NCBI GenBank assembly: GCA_025094145.1
Contig: JALLLS010000011.1
Coordinates: 434,001 to 498,000 of the forward strand
Reading direction: 5' to 3'
DNA: 64,000 bases
Source: Spinellus fusiger
Taxonomy: Eukaryota > Mucoromycota > Mucoromycetes > Mucorales > Phycomycetaceae
The translations under genes and the position numbers were made by a program. Shown here one piece after another: positions 11,701-22,320 of this stretch. The notes under the pieces are model-generated. The model was given only the letters and a program-made list of their open reading frames with translations, searched no databases and was not told the origin of the DNA. Each line of letters opens with the position of its first letter. The stretch's first letter is position 1.

Positions 11701-13394
11701 GGCATTTAGAATAATATAAATGGAACCAAAATCATGGAGAGAATGAAGAACTCGGGTGTGTTAAAGAGAATCTAGTGATCATTACATTCTACTAATCTTC
11801 AATACAAGTAGAAAGCAATGAGTTCCTTATCAATGTAAGTGTAAATAAGAGAAAAAAAAAGCATAGACTGATATGGAGCAGTTACAAGGCAGACAAGAGT
11901 CTCTTACCACCGAGATTACAAAGCTACGTGCTGTTGTGCAAGATTATGATGCGACAAGACACCACCTTCTTCAAAAGGTGAGGTGTACAGACATTGCTAT
12001 ATTCTTTTATTATTACTTGGACACACTATGATTAACATAAGGACGAATAGATCACAGACCTGGAGAGAGACAAAAGAAGAGAACAAGAAACAACACAGCG
12101 TCTTGTTCAGGATCTCAATAATAAAGAAGAAGAGATCAAAACATTGACAAATGCCTCATGTCATTCTAACCATTCAATGGAAGAAGACAATCTCTTCTTG
12201 GAGAGAACACCTGCCCAACCAGCCTCTCTTCCATTAAAATCACAGGCTCCTATGCAGATAGAAGGTTCATCCCAACGGATTAGGGACAAGGCACATGTCT
12301 CTTCCGAGGTGTTTGCTGCCTTCCTTAATTTAAGAAAGCGATTGAGAAGAAGTATCTTTAGAGAACAGGTAAAACATTAGACAGTTCTTTCTAAAAGACT
12401 AACATTACAGTATTCTAAATCAGTGGATGATATCATGACACAAGTCGAACAGTTTAAGGGTGTGACATTTGAGCTGGTCAAAGTAAGGCTTTAGCTGCAT
12501 AATGAAGCTTATCATTAGGAAACCAACATGGGTAAATTGCTTAAGCAAGTGGCACAGACTGAGTTCAAAGACGATCATTACTCTCTTCAGAGCAGAGCCA
12601 AACAGCTGTTCAAACTGTATGCCCAGCTGTCGATTCCAATTCTAACGGCAACCAAGCAGAAGAAGAACACTCGTCATCGGGAGTCTATGGTTGTACTGAG
12701 TGTGGATGCGGGTAAAGAAGAAGACCTGATTTCTGATATGCGAGTGGCCCTTGATACGCTCCAGGATGAAAACTATAAACTCAAGACTAAGCTCAAGGTA
12801 ATTTAAGTGATAGGAAGAAAAAAAGAGTTGATGAATTGATCCTTTTGATGCTATCTGTCTTGTAAATCTACCCTACTGAATGGCACGTGTCTATGCATTT
12901 ATTCTTCACTTGCCTATCAATGCACCCGTCCATGCATTTATCGTTCTACACTTACGAATGCATCTATTTAATTTATGTTCTAGTTTATGCAAGAGGGCCA
13001 ACGAAAATTGAAGCAAGCGTTTGAAAAAACCCGATACCTTGAAAGGGGCACTACCGAGACGGTATCAGAGAAGGCAAGAGAGTCATCAGAGCCCGTGAGT
13101 TCTCCTGGAGAGGTAAATCAGACGACAGGCTTCTTCATGTCGGTTACCATGCTTAACTGCCCTTTCTAGAGTACAGGTCAGAGGCGTGTGTCATCCATGT
13201 TCAGCCCTATTTTGGAGGCAGCTGTCATGGAAGAGTACTTGTCAGAAAGCGACGAAAATGAGTTGACCTATAACTCCTATTTGTCTGATACTGAGGGGAA
13301 GCCGCTGTACTCTCTCCACTACAACCACAGTGAAGAAGACATCTACAGACACACCAAAGGATCAAAGCGAAGGTATACTTTATTAGATCAGTAG
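8733..13394 (+). CDS. Kinesin-6 family motor protein (KIF20/MKLP2-like)
   Basis: Twenty-one exons join in phase to a protein of about 1016 residues: 8733-8740, 8817-9141, 9195-9299, 9402-9680, 9760-9870, 9977-10016, 10097-10290, 10367-10510, 10628-10724, 10775-10878, 10928-11005, 11053-11194, 11253-11285, 11361-11494, 11541-11663, 11867-11977, 12051-12368, 12411-12482, 12519-12797, 12984-13112, 13170-13394. The motor starts at AYLRIRPL (about 112). It has P-loop YGVTNSGKTYSIMG (about 199-212), switch I NQTSSRSH (375-382) and switch II DLAGSER (421-427), then VMVVNVNPF...FAAVAKDV. The P-loop variant GVTNSGKT and a long insert in the motor (about 240-290) are typical of kinesin-6, which acts at the central spindle and in cytokinesis. 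An acidic stretch and predicted coiled coil follow (about 600-900). The first exon is only 8 bp; that start is inferred from phase. Confidence 0.88.
8842..8985 (+). repeat. 29-residue tandem repeat in the kinesin N terminus
   Basis: Two copies of an 87-bp unit start near 8842 and 8929 and encode TPTRPxPRTPQRNDRTP. A partial third unit (RTPTRPVFKTP) follows. The Thr-Pro/Arg density suggests a disordered segment with many possible proline-directed phosphorylation sites; that role is inference. Confidence 0.75.
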
Positions 13395-13934
13395 AAAACT
13401 CACTCTTCTGTAGGAGACTCCAATCACCCACCCACTCACCCATTGCTACTCCTTTTCCTTACCGCCATTAGTCGGCCGCTTTTCCCCCTTGATCTTTAAT
13501 TTCTCTCTGTCCATCTCTATCTCTATATAAAGAAAGGTCACATTAGTAGTTTCTTCCGTGGATCGTTCAAAATATGACACATTTTAGAGATGTTGCAAAA
13601 TAAGCACTAAAATAAGCACTAAAATAAGCACTAAAATAAGCACTAAAATAAGCACTAAAAATAAAATAATAAGATGGATAATAAGATGGATAATAACAAA
13701 TAATAACAAAACAAAACAAAATAAATATATCCAATGGTCATTCATTTTGTAGTCTTGCCATGATGGCCGAACTCCACTTTGATGAAGTACAGTCATGAAA
13801 CCTTAAACGTCACAGAAGATGTCCATGCACTCTATGCACCCACTAATAAAAAAGTATAAATATGCATTGACATTTTCATCAGTGTTTTTTTATTATTATT
13901 ATATTCTATTTTATAGTTTCCACACATTTCCAAT
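13395..13934. repeat. Intergenic region with 12-bp tandem repeats
   Basis: From about 13596 to 13660 the unit AAAATAAGCACT recurs five times. AATAAGATGGAT then occurs twice, followed by AATAACAA/AAAACA runs to about 13725. No gene is seen. The tract lies between the kinesin stop and the next start. Confidence 0.75.
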
Positions 13935-14222
13935 ATGCTTACAACCCACCACTACAAACGCCTATCTTCCTTGTCCTATGAAAGTGCACCTCCACCTTAT
14001 TCTGCACACACCTTTTCAAAACCCAATGCTGGGAAACGGCCCCCAACCCTAGAGAAACCAGTCCATCGATCCAGCCGTATTGCAAAAGCAGCACTCCATG
14101 AACACTCCCACTTGTATGGATTCTGTGAAAAGATTCGAGGTATCAAGGCAAAATATGCTCTTCACCGAGAAACTCGCCGTGAGAAGCGTCCTCAAGATGG
14201 CAAAACAAATCCATTTGAATAA
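13935..14222 (+). CDS. Small basic protein of unknown function
   Basis: The 95-codon frame has no intron. The product is strongly basic: RSSRIAKAALHEHSHLYGFCEKIRGIKAKYALHRETRREKRPQDG, with a proline/serine-rich first third (SAPPPYSAHTF). I do not recognise a family. Composition and codon use look coding, and the frame stays open through a non-repetitive segment, unlike most AT-rich ORFs here. An upstream exon (ATG near 13819) is possible but unsupported. A pyrimidine-rich stretch follows the stop. Confidence 0.5.
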   Translation: MLTTHHYKRLSSLSYESAPPPYSAHTFSKPNAGKRPPTLEKPVHRSSRIAKAALHEHSHLYGFCEKIRGIKAKYALHRETRREKRPQDGKTNPFE

Positions 14223-15446
14223 TTTAGTAGTGTTGTATTAATATATGTTTGTTGTTGTTGTTGTTGTTGTTGTTTTCTTTTCTTTTTTTTTTGTAAATAA
14301 AATATCTCTCTTCTTTCTATGCATGCAAACCCTATCAATACCTATTAGAAAAAATCGTGGAAATATAAAGGACATCTTTCTTTTTCAGAGAATAGCAATG
14401 CATAATATGACGAAACACAGATCTGTAGCAGTGATGAACTTTTTCCCTTTATTTCTTTCCCTTTATTTCTTTCTGTATCTGCTCAATGTGGTCTCGGCTG
14501 ACTTTGTCATAGGAAATAGGAAATAGATTTAGGTTTCGTTGGAAAACGTCAAGCCATGACAAAGCAGCCAAGTAGGTGTAGAACTAAAAAAGAAAGAAAA
14601 AGACCCGACAGTAAGCCATAGGTGGAGTTTCTTGCTTCCACATGACAGACAATAGAAATCAAAGATGAGGAAAGGTTACTAATTTCCATGGAGATAAGGA
14701 AAAGGAGTCTCATTTTCCTATCAAAGAAAAGAAAAGGACGGGTAGATTGGAGTCAAACTGGTATATTGATTTCCAATCATGCCTCTTTATGCCAGCAGAG
14801 AATAAACTCCCCCTTTCTCCCTTGACCTTTTCTCCTTTTCTTTGATCTCCTTCTTATGCTCTCCACAGTACGGATAAAGCAATGTAGTTCATAATAAGAG
14901 TGTTATTTGTACACCACAGCAGGGTACAGGTGTGTGTGTGTGTGTGTGGAGTGATGTTTAGACGGGAGTAGTTTGTACAGCCAATCCATTGGTTAACTGT
15001 CCTTGTTCAAATAAAGATCTATTTCCATTCACTATTCTATGTGTCCAGCTACAGAGAGTGTCATCTACCTATAGCCACTTGCACAGTCTATGATAATGAT
15101 AATAATGATAATAATGTTGATAGTGATAATATCAGTAGTAGTGATAATGATAATGATAATGATAATAATAACAATAATAATAACAATAACAATAACAATA
15201 ACAATAACAATAATAATAACAATAATAACAATAACAATAACAATAACAATAACAATAACAATAACAAAACAATAACAATAATAACAATAATAATAACAAT
15301 AATAACAATAATAATAGCAGTAGTGGTAGCAATTACAACACTCATTCTCTCTACTAACAGACAAGAGAGATCAACAGTCACACAGTCACACCTCTCTCTT
15401 GGGCTATGCTCTAGGCACAGTACACAATGTTTAATAATAATTGACA
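14223..15446. other. Intergenic region with microsatellites, no gene seen
   Basis: It holds (TTG)n near 14249-14273, (TG)n near 14930-14947 and a large AAT/AAC array listed separately. Short ORFs inside the array are repeats read in frame (poly-Asn, poly-Leu) and are not treated as genes. Confidence 0.6.
15089..15330. repeat. AAT/AAC-rich microsatellite array
   Basis: About 240 bp of GATAAT units grade into AACAAT hexamers and AAT trimers (about 15160-15315). All six frames stay open for long stretches because of the repeat. It lies about 120 bp beyond the 3' end of the bL28m gene. Confidence 0.9.
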
Positions 15447-15885
15447 TTAGGACAATGCAACTGCCTTTGGAATCTCAATGGAAGAAGACTGTGACTGTTT
15501 CTTCAAGAGCATGTTCTTCATCGACACTGCCTTTTCACTGTACAGGTTCTTATCTTTGGTCTCCAACAAGTACTTGTCCAGACCACCCTTCTTATCAATT
15601 GTACGGAGAACAGCTGTAGTGACCTTTAATTCACAGAACTTTTGCAGTGTCTCTGAGAATATCTTCTTGTTCTGGACATTGGGCAACCATTGGCGTCTGG
15701 TCTTTTTCTTGGAAAAGGGATTCTAATAACAAGCAAGTGTATCAGTAGACGGGCTGACTGTGTTTCTTGGGCCGACTCACATTGTTACCAAACTGAATAT
15801 GTTTTCCTCCGAAAAGACCACGTTGGGCACGCTTAAAAGTGGCTCTTGCCAGTGAATACGCAGGAGTAGCAGACAGCATTAGCAT
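15447..15885 (-). CDS. Mitochondrial large-subunit ribosomal protein bL28m
   Basis: Two exons (15781-15885 and 15447-15722, minus) join in phase to 126 residues. Exon 1 gives RATFKRAQRGLFGGKHIQFG and exon 2 NPFSKKKTRRQWLPN, then VTTAVLRTIDKKGGLDKYLL. The combination GLxxGK..xxGN..S.SK.KTRR.W.PN and TLRTIDKxGGLDxYLL is the signature of mitochondrial L28 (yeast Mrpl24). It binds rRNA in the mitoribosome. The N-terminal stretch (MLMLSATPAYSLARATFKRA) is short, hydroxylated and basic, consistent with a mitochondrial targeting sequence. It is divergent from the HP1-like gene, with about 310 bp between the starts. Confidence 0.9.
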
Positions 15886-16195
15886 ACACTAATAAAAGAT
15901 AGACAAGGAAAGAAGAAGAAAGAAAAGAGGCACAGAAAGACACAAGGGGGAATGAAGAGTGTCTGTCTACACTACAGTTGGCAGTGGAGGGAAGGGCAAA
16001 GAATGAGGAGGCATAGAGTAAGGTGGGAGGGGTGAAGAATACTAAGCCACTGTGACTGCTGACTGGAGTAGGTGGGCGGGGTGGACCCTCTTTAAGACTC
16101 TCCTTTATGCACTGATTTGTTGATTTCGTTAGTTTTATTGCCTATTTCTCCCTCTGTACAAGTGAAGAAGAAAAACAAATCTTCCTTAGGAAACA
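15886..16195. promoter_or_regulatory. Shared divergent promoter region of bL28m and the HP1-like gene
   Basis: Between two starts pointing apart there is a purine-rich stretch (GAAAGAAGAAGAAAGAAAAG, about 15909-15928) and G-rich tracts (GGAGGGGTGAAG; GGTGGGCGGGGTGG near 16070). No precise factor site can be claimed. Confidence 0.45.
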
Positions 16196-17027
16196 ATGAC
16201 AGAAAAAAGTTTGGATGTGGTGGAAGATATTCTAAGGCACAAAAAAACCAATGTAAGCAAGTCCAGTCCACCTTGTCTCTCTTAGTCTCTCAGTCTCTTT
16301 TACCACACACCACACACATACATACTTTTTCTCTTTTTTGTTTTTGTTTTAGGGAGCAGTCTCTGAATACAATGTAAAATGGGTAGGCTATGATGTAGAA
16401 GCATCGAGTTGGGAAATAGCAGCCCGTATGAACGAGTACGCAGGTGTTCTTCTATGGAGGCAGTATTGATAAACCCATGTCTCTTTAAAGGGAGTGTCCT
16501 GATATTGCCCGTGCCTACTTGAACAAGATAGCACAACAGAAGCTGTCTTTGGAGGCATTGGAGGCAGACCGTGAAGACCGGTCTTCTGAAGACAGTTTCC
16601 CAGGCCCTGACAATGGGAGTGACTGGGAAACACATGTGGACTATGTGGAGACAGTGGAGAGGACCAAGTTCTCTGGGCTTACTGTCTACCTTGTATGGTA
16701 AGAAATGGCTGGATTATGGCGGGTCTTTAATGTAGAAAAAGAGAGATTGATGGATGGATGGATGGATCTGCCTTTGAGCTGCTTAGGAAGAATGGGCAAA
16801 AGACAGTGCACCACTCTACAGAAGTCTATTCCAAATGTCCTCAAAAGGTAAGCTATTTTCTACTAGCAAAGGAGATCTAGAGAGAGAAAAAAGAAGAAAT
16901 CACCCATTGGTATGATGGTTAGATGCTTGATTTCTATGAGAAACACAGTCAAATGGCAGGGATAGAGGTGAAGCCACACGGAAAGAAGCGCCAGGGTAGA
17001 TTGGTGAGCAAAGAAGAGCACACCTAA
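16196..17027 (+). CDS. HP1-like chromodomain and chromoshadow protein
   Basis: Five exons join in phase to 170 residues: 16196-16252, 16353-16435, 16491-16697, 16787-16847, 16923-17027. The chromodomain spans about 7-55: VVEDILRHK, YNVKWVGYDVEASSWE, then a C-terminal helix ECPDIARAYLNK. The hinge (about 60-95) is acidic. The C-terminal chromoshadow domain has FSGLTVYLVWKNGQ, HHSTEVYSKCPQKMLDFYEKH, closely matching the HP1/Swi6 dimerisation domain. Family role: binding methylated H3K9 and packing heterochromatin. The position of the first cage aromatic, usually Tyr just before V-V-E, is Asp here (LDVVEDIL), while the Trp and the second Tyr are present. The gene has no unusual composition. Confidence 0.88.
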
Positions 17028-17459
17028 GCAGTGACAAAGATACAGTAGTCTCCATCAGCCATACAAAGTGTGTATGTTTTCCCCCATTTCCTTTTCTTTT
17101 TATTGATCTGTTGATTTGTTCTTTTCCCATGTTATCATGTTCTATGTTTCTTATGTTTTTATTCTGCTTATATGCAACTGTAAAGATCATCTATAAGATA
17201 AAGGAGATTTGTTCTTTTATCGGGCTCTACAACCCACTGTCCAGGGCGTCGCTCTAGGAATAGTAACCTGTGCCTCTAGAATAACCAACACCAAGTAATC
17301 ATAGGGTTCAGTTGTGTTATTAAAGATATAAATGGAAAAAAAAAAGAAATAAAGAAAGAAAGAGAGAGAGAGAGAGAGAAAGAAAGAGAGAAAGAATAGG
17401 AGGAATAGATACAGGGCACATTCTATGCGTTTTAAATGTCTACAGAAGGAGGGTTGGAC
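17028..17459. other. Convergent 3' intergenic region with GA-rich tract
   Basis: It lies between the ends of the HP1-like and CCCH genes. A purine tract of GAAAGAAA and (AG)n runs from about 17340 to 17400. No gene is seen. Confidence 0.5.
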
Positions 17460-18988
17460 TTAGAGCAAGAAGAAGGAAGGCAGTGAAGAAGACACAGGCA
17501 CTATTGTTTTATCGGTAGCATCGTACTCTTCCATAAAGAACTGGACATCATCGTCCGTAGAGAACATGGGCAGGTGAGTGTCTGTAAAGTCCAGAGCATC
17601 ATTCTTTGCACTGAGGATGGCCTCTCGAGAGGCACCAAAAGAGTGGGAGGAGTGTCCTGTAGGAATACCAATACTTGTACTCATGGTACTTTGGGTGCTT
17701 ATAGGAGCATGCATGGATTGGCTTGGAGAGCGACTCATGGCATAGTGGAGACCATGGCTGCTCACACCAGTAGGCGTCGCTTCACCCCCTTGGACTGACA
17801 TTCTATACTCAGCTCCTATGGCCAAAGCACCACGGGCAAGAAGAGGAGAGGGATGCCATGACTGAGATGAAAGAGCCTGTGACACCAGACTACTCTTATT
17901 AGCAGTGCTGGCTGCCGTACCTGTCAGTGCATGGGGTGCTCCTAAGAAAGAAGGAGCACCATGCGACTCTGCCACACACAGCGGATCTTCTGTCTGCTTT
18001 GACGCTCTTTCTCTTGCACGACGTATTTCAAGCTCACTCGGAGTCAGAAGATCATTGAGAGAAGAAGGAAGAAGTGCATCATTCAAATCATAGTCAAAAT
18101 ACCCTGTGTCTTGGAGAGGACTTTTCTGACTGGCATAAGAATAACTTTGACTGGTCAGAGATGAGGACAGCAGCCCATGGAAAGGAGAGGTACTGAGAAA
18201 GGATTCACGCGGCGATGATTTTTGACCAATAGCATCTGTGAAGGAAGACGAACCGAGTCCTCTGTAGCTGGTAGTTGGAGCTGAGGAGGCAAAGGCATTT
18301 TCCTGGTGGAGTGAGGCAAAAGTACTCTCTGAAAAGCGAATATCGGGTGCATATAGGCTGCTCATGTTTTTATGGAGGGAGGAGGGAGAGATAAATGACA
18401 TGGAGAGTCCTGTGATGCTATTGGTGTTGCTATGGGTACTATTGTTGGCATGAGTGTTGCTATGGGGACTGCTGCTAGCGTTGCTATGGGTTGTCGTGGG
18501 TGGGGACAGAGGCAGAGGACGAGTCGTCTTGCGTTGGTGGGTTGGACGTGTATGAGAGAGAGCACATTTTGTACCAAATTTGCAATTGCCTTTCAAAAAG
18601 TACCGACATACAGCTGTTTCTGAGCGTGTGTCTGTGCTGTGTGAAAATATACAGCTGGCGCCGGCTGTACAAGTGCCTTGCTTATAGAACTTGCAGGGAA
18701 CATGGGACAGAGAAGCAGCTAAAAAGAACACACAGGACATCAGCAATAGAACCAATAGCAGTATCCATAAGGGAGCTTACATTTTGTCGCCGTTGTCGTG
18801 TTATTATTACTGTTCGTTGTTGTTGTTGTAGCAGTCGTTGTGTGCATTGGACTAGAGTGTCCTTTGTGGCCAGGCGTAGACAGTGCTTCGTGCAGCAGAG
18901 AGGCATTCTTTTTACTGTGGTTATTGTGACGGGGTGACTTTTTTACAAACTGGGCACTTTCCATCTCTAGCGCAAGAGTATCGGCCAT
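17460..18988 (-). CDS. CCCH zinc-finger protein, Lee1-like
   Basis: Two exons, 18781-18988 and 17460-18718 (minus), join in phase to 488 residues. The N terminus (MADTLALEMESAQFV) leads to a Thr/Asn-rich stretch. Two CCCH fingers follow at about 75-125: HVPCKFYKQGTCTAGASCIFSH and VCRYFLKGNCKFGTKCALSH, matching C-X8-C-X5-C-X3-H and C-X7-8-C-X5-C-X3-H. The remaining 350 residues are Ser/Thr/His-rich and probably disordered. The pair of fingers with a long low-complexity tail is the pattern of yeast Lee1 and related fungal proteins; RNA or DNA binding is expected from the fold. The 62-bp intron lies just before finger 1. Confidence 0.75.
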
Positions 18989-19355
18989 AAGAGTGAAAAT
19001 AGCAGTAGTGAAAAAGGACAAGTAAGAAGAGTAAGAAAGAGTCAAATAAGTCCTCTTGTAAGCCTATGATCTTTTTTTAAAAGCCATATGGGCTCTGTGA
19101 TGTGGTACAAATTCATTGATATTAAAATAAGTCCTCCTACAGTGGAAACAATAGAGAAAGAAGAACAGACATTTCTTGTTCTTCCTACTTGCCCTTTATA
19201 AACACCTACAAAAGGAGGGATGTCCACTAAACAAGAGGTGAGTTTGTATAGCAGAGAAATGAATCAACAACAGTGTATTTGATAACAGATAAGGGTGTCT
19301 TTCTAGGAGAGGACATTGAAATGAATAGAGCAAGCAAGTTTATTTATTGGTGTAT
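18989..19355. other. Upstream region of the CCCH gene, no gene seen
   Basis: It lies between the CCCH start and the stop of the SRP40-like gene. A short minus-strand ORF at 19042-19227 has no recognisable content. Confidence 0.4.
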
Positions 19356-21498
19356 TTATGCGTCGAATTTAATGCTGTGGCTTTCAAATGTAATGGCGCC
19401 ACCTCTATAAGCACCTCTTTTCTTTTTGTTCTTCTCTGCTCTGAACTTGTCGCCGCGTGTTTTTATGAGATCAACATGTGCCTTCCAGCCATAGGACATT
19501 TCATCCGAGCCACCCTTGTTTACGTAGGAGTTGTCCTTGAGTCGCTCATCAACAAATTCTACCTCCTCTGGCTTGACTCTCTGGAAAGGCGTTCCAGGTG
19601 TGCGAGGGCCTTTCACTTTGGGAAGAGGTCTAAAAAAGAAATAAAGAGAACATTAGGGAACTGTGTTCTTTCTTCTTTATCTGACGGCTATGACTAGTGT
19701 TGTTATGACTAGTGTTGCTATGACTAGTGTTGTTATGACTAGTGTTATTGCTATTGTTATTATTATCATTGTTATTGTTACTAGTATAGCTACTACTATT
19801 CCTATTATTTACTTTTGAGTAGCAGTCTTTTTAACTGCGGGTGATTCCATGACAGTTTCAGCCTTGCGCTTTTTAGAATCATTGTCGGCAGAAGACTTCT
19901 TGCTGGATGAGTCAGAGTCGCTGCTGGATGAGTCGCTGCTAGAGTCAGAGTCACTGCTGGATGAGTCACTGCTAGGGTCAGAGTCGCTACTGGATTTGCT
20001 ATCAATGTCCATCTTCTCGACCTTTTCTTCGGGTTTCTTCTCTTCTTCTTCATCAGAATCGCTGGAGTCAGAGTCAGAATCACTACTGGAGTCACTGCTG
20101 GAGTCACTGCTATCCTTCTTCTCGACCTTTTCTTCGGGTTTCTTCTCTTTTTCATCAGAATCGCTGGAGTCAGAGTCGGAATCGCTGCTGGAGTCAGAGT
20201 CAGAATCACTGCTGGAGTCACTGCTGGAGTCACTGCTATCCTTCTTTTCTTCCTTCTTCTCTTCGGGCTTCTCTTCTTCTTCATCAGAATCACTGCTGGA
20301 GTCAGAATCAGAGTCACTGCTGGAGTCACTGCTAGAGTCACTGCTAGAGTCACTGCTATCCTTCTTCTCCTCCTTCTCTTCGGGCTTCTTCTCTTCTTCA
20401 TCATCAGAATCGCTGCTGGAGTCAGAGTCAGAATCACTGCTGGAGTCACTGCTGGAGTCACTGCTATCCTTCTTCTCTTTCTTCTTCTCTTCGGGCTTCT
20501 TCTCTTCTTCTTCATCAGAATCGCTGGAGTCAGAGTCAGAATCGCTGCTGGAGTCACTGCTAGAGTCACTGCTATCCTTCTTTTCTTCCCTCTTCTCTTC
20601 TTCATCATCAGAATCACTGCTGGAGTCAGAATCAGAGTCACTGCTGGAGTCACTGCTATCCTTCTTCTCCTCCTTCTCTTCGGGTTTCTTCTCTTCTTTA
20701 TCAGAATCGCTGGAGTCAGAGTCGGAATCGCTGCTGGAGTCAGAGTCAGAATCACTGCTGGAGTCACTGCTAAGTCACTGCTATCCTTCTTTTCTTCCCT
20801 CTTCTCTTCTACTTCTTCATCAGAATCGCTGGAGTCAGAATCGGAATCAGAGTCAGAATCACTGCTAGAGGATGAATCGCTGCTCTCTTTCTTTTCAGAT
20901 TCACTGGAGCTGGACACAGTGCTGTCGCTGCTAGAAGTATCTTTTGATGGTGTCTTTTCATCTTCGGAATCACTGTCAGAGTCACTGCTAGAAGAAGAAC
21001 TGGAAGAATCCTCTAATGAGACTATGGATGCGGCTTCTTTCATTTCAACGTCAGAATCACTGCTGCTGCTAGAGTCAGAATCACTGCTGGATGAGCTGCT
21101 GGAAGAAGACTTGGCTGTGGCATCTTTCATTTCAACATCAGAGGAGTCAGAGTCAGAGTCAGAGTCAGAGTCAGAGTCACTGCTGCTGGAAGAAGACGAG
21201 TCACTGCTAGAGGCACTCTCGCTTTTCTCGGTCTGTCTGAGGAATACAGTGTTATTGGCTGTCTGTTTTTTCTAATACTTTACCTGCTCTGGTAGTCCTT
21301 GAAGACTGTATGGAGATCTGCTTTACTATTGGTATTGAACTAACAAGAACAGTTTCAATGAATCAATCAAAAAGACACGACTGTGGCTCTTACTGAAGTA
21401 GTAGAAGACTTCTTAAACAGGTCTGCAGTCTTCTTCTGACCAATATGGACCAGGTACTTGTACACTAATGCGTCAAGATCAGGTAGAGTAGATGACAT
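19356..21498 (-). CDS. SRP40/Nopp140-like nucleolar protein (LisH + Ser/Asp-rich + SRP40 C-terminal domain), frameshifted
   Basis: Four exons on the minus strand: 21394-21498, 21284-21339, 19813-21236, 19356-19629. Exon 1 encodes a LisH-like N terminus (LDALVYKYLVHIGQKKTADLF). Exon 3 is a long run of Ser/Asp-rich acidic blocks alternating with Lys/Glu-rich blocks (SSDSSSDSD..., KKPEEK), the casein-kinase-2-type repeats of Nopp140. The last exon is a full SRP40 C-terminal domain: TPFQRVKPEEVEFVDERL, YGWKAHVDLIKTRGDKFR, KKKRGAYRGG, HSIKF. By family it is a chaperone of box C/D and H/ACA snoRNPs in the nucleolus. Exon 3 is one base short of phase: near 20771-20775 the repeat loses one G, and the frame switches there. 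Without that loss all four exons join in phase. Confidence 0.8.
19840..21200. repeat. Degenerate Ser/Asp-coding tandem repeat inside the SRP40-like gene
   Basis: Units such as GAGTCACTGCTGGAGTCA, and larger blocks of about 130-190 bp ending in a Lys/Glu-rich segment, recur roughly eight times. Such a repeat is prone to slippage and hard to sequence, which bears on the frameshift. Confidence 0.8.
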
Positions 21499-22320
21499 GG
21501 TAGGAGTAGAGAAAGTCAGGCAAGGACCGCGAAAAACTTTTTTAAAGCATAGTCCATTTCAACTCAGTGTGGCTTATAAACAGACACCTTGGGATTTTTC
21601 CTTCTTTCAGGTGAGGAAGTGGAGAAACAGAAAGCTATTTTGCTTGATTTGAAAGAACAGCAGTCCCAAAGAGTGAGTCAACATAAGAAAGAAGTAAGAG
21701 GTCAATGATAAAGTTATGATTCGAGAATCTCATGATTTTGTGATTTTGTATTTCTATCAATTCACACGCAATTGTTTGTATTTTCTCCTTTATTTGTCTG
21801 TATTAAGATAGAGAAAATGTACAAAATGATAGATTTAGACTAAGAAATAAAAACAGTACTGATCAACTCAAGCACAGTGAGTGATTCTGTGCTATAAGAA
21901 GGAATAGAAAAAGATACGCCTGCCAAAAGCAGACATAGATCTGTGTATTTTGTTTATATTTACGAGTTTTGACATTTACAAATAAAACAAATGTGTGTTT
22001 TGTTTGTTATGTTTATCTACATTTGTATATAAATAAACATCTATAAACAGACAAATCAATCAATTTAAATATAAACAAATATATAAAAGTGCATGTGTAG
22101 GTGTAGGTGTAGGTGTATTTTCTTTATTGCTACAAACAACCTGTATGCAATATGAATTACATTTTCTTTGTTATTCTGAAAGTATGTTATATATATATAA
22201 AGTCAACCTTTGATGTATTTGTTTACAAAGAAGAATGATAGTAACATATAAATAGAGAAATTACTTTTCCCAGTGAGAAATAATAATAAAAAAAAAGTAT
22301 GTTGCCTTTTGAGAATGATG
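21499..22320. other. Intergenic region, possible small coding remnant
   Basis: After a CTTCTTTCAG acceptor-like site near 21610, the plus strand reads EEVEKQKAILLDLKEQQSQR and then VSQHKKEVRGQ to a stop at about 21706, a heptad-like charged helix. I could not find a phase-consistent upstream exon (an ATG near 21470 gives the wrong frame). The rest is AT-rich. Confidence 0.3.

Noticed and set aside
15089..15330. CRISPR-like array
   Set aside because: The units are 3-6 bp simple repeats without spacers, and the organism is eukaryotic.
15041..15619. Long ORFs with poly-Asn, poly-Leu or poly-Ile/Val-Tyr runs on both strands
   Set aside because: They are the AAT/AAC microsatellite read in six frames; the conserved part beyond it belongs to bL28m on the other strand.
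19849..20868. 339-codon plus-strand ORF (Leu/Ser/Glu-rich) opposite the SRP40-like gene
   Set aside because: Antisense shadow of the same repeat; it has no conserved motif.
19805..21130. 441-codon ORF with Thr-Pro/Ala-Val-Ile and Arg/Lys repeats
   Set aside because: After the one-base loss this frame is the shifted reading of the SRP40 Ser/Asp repeat; the true frame continues in the overlapping one and joins the conserved C terminus.
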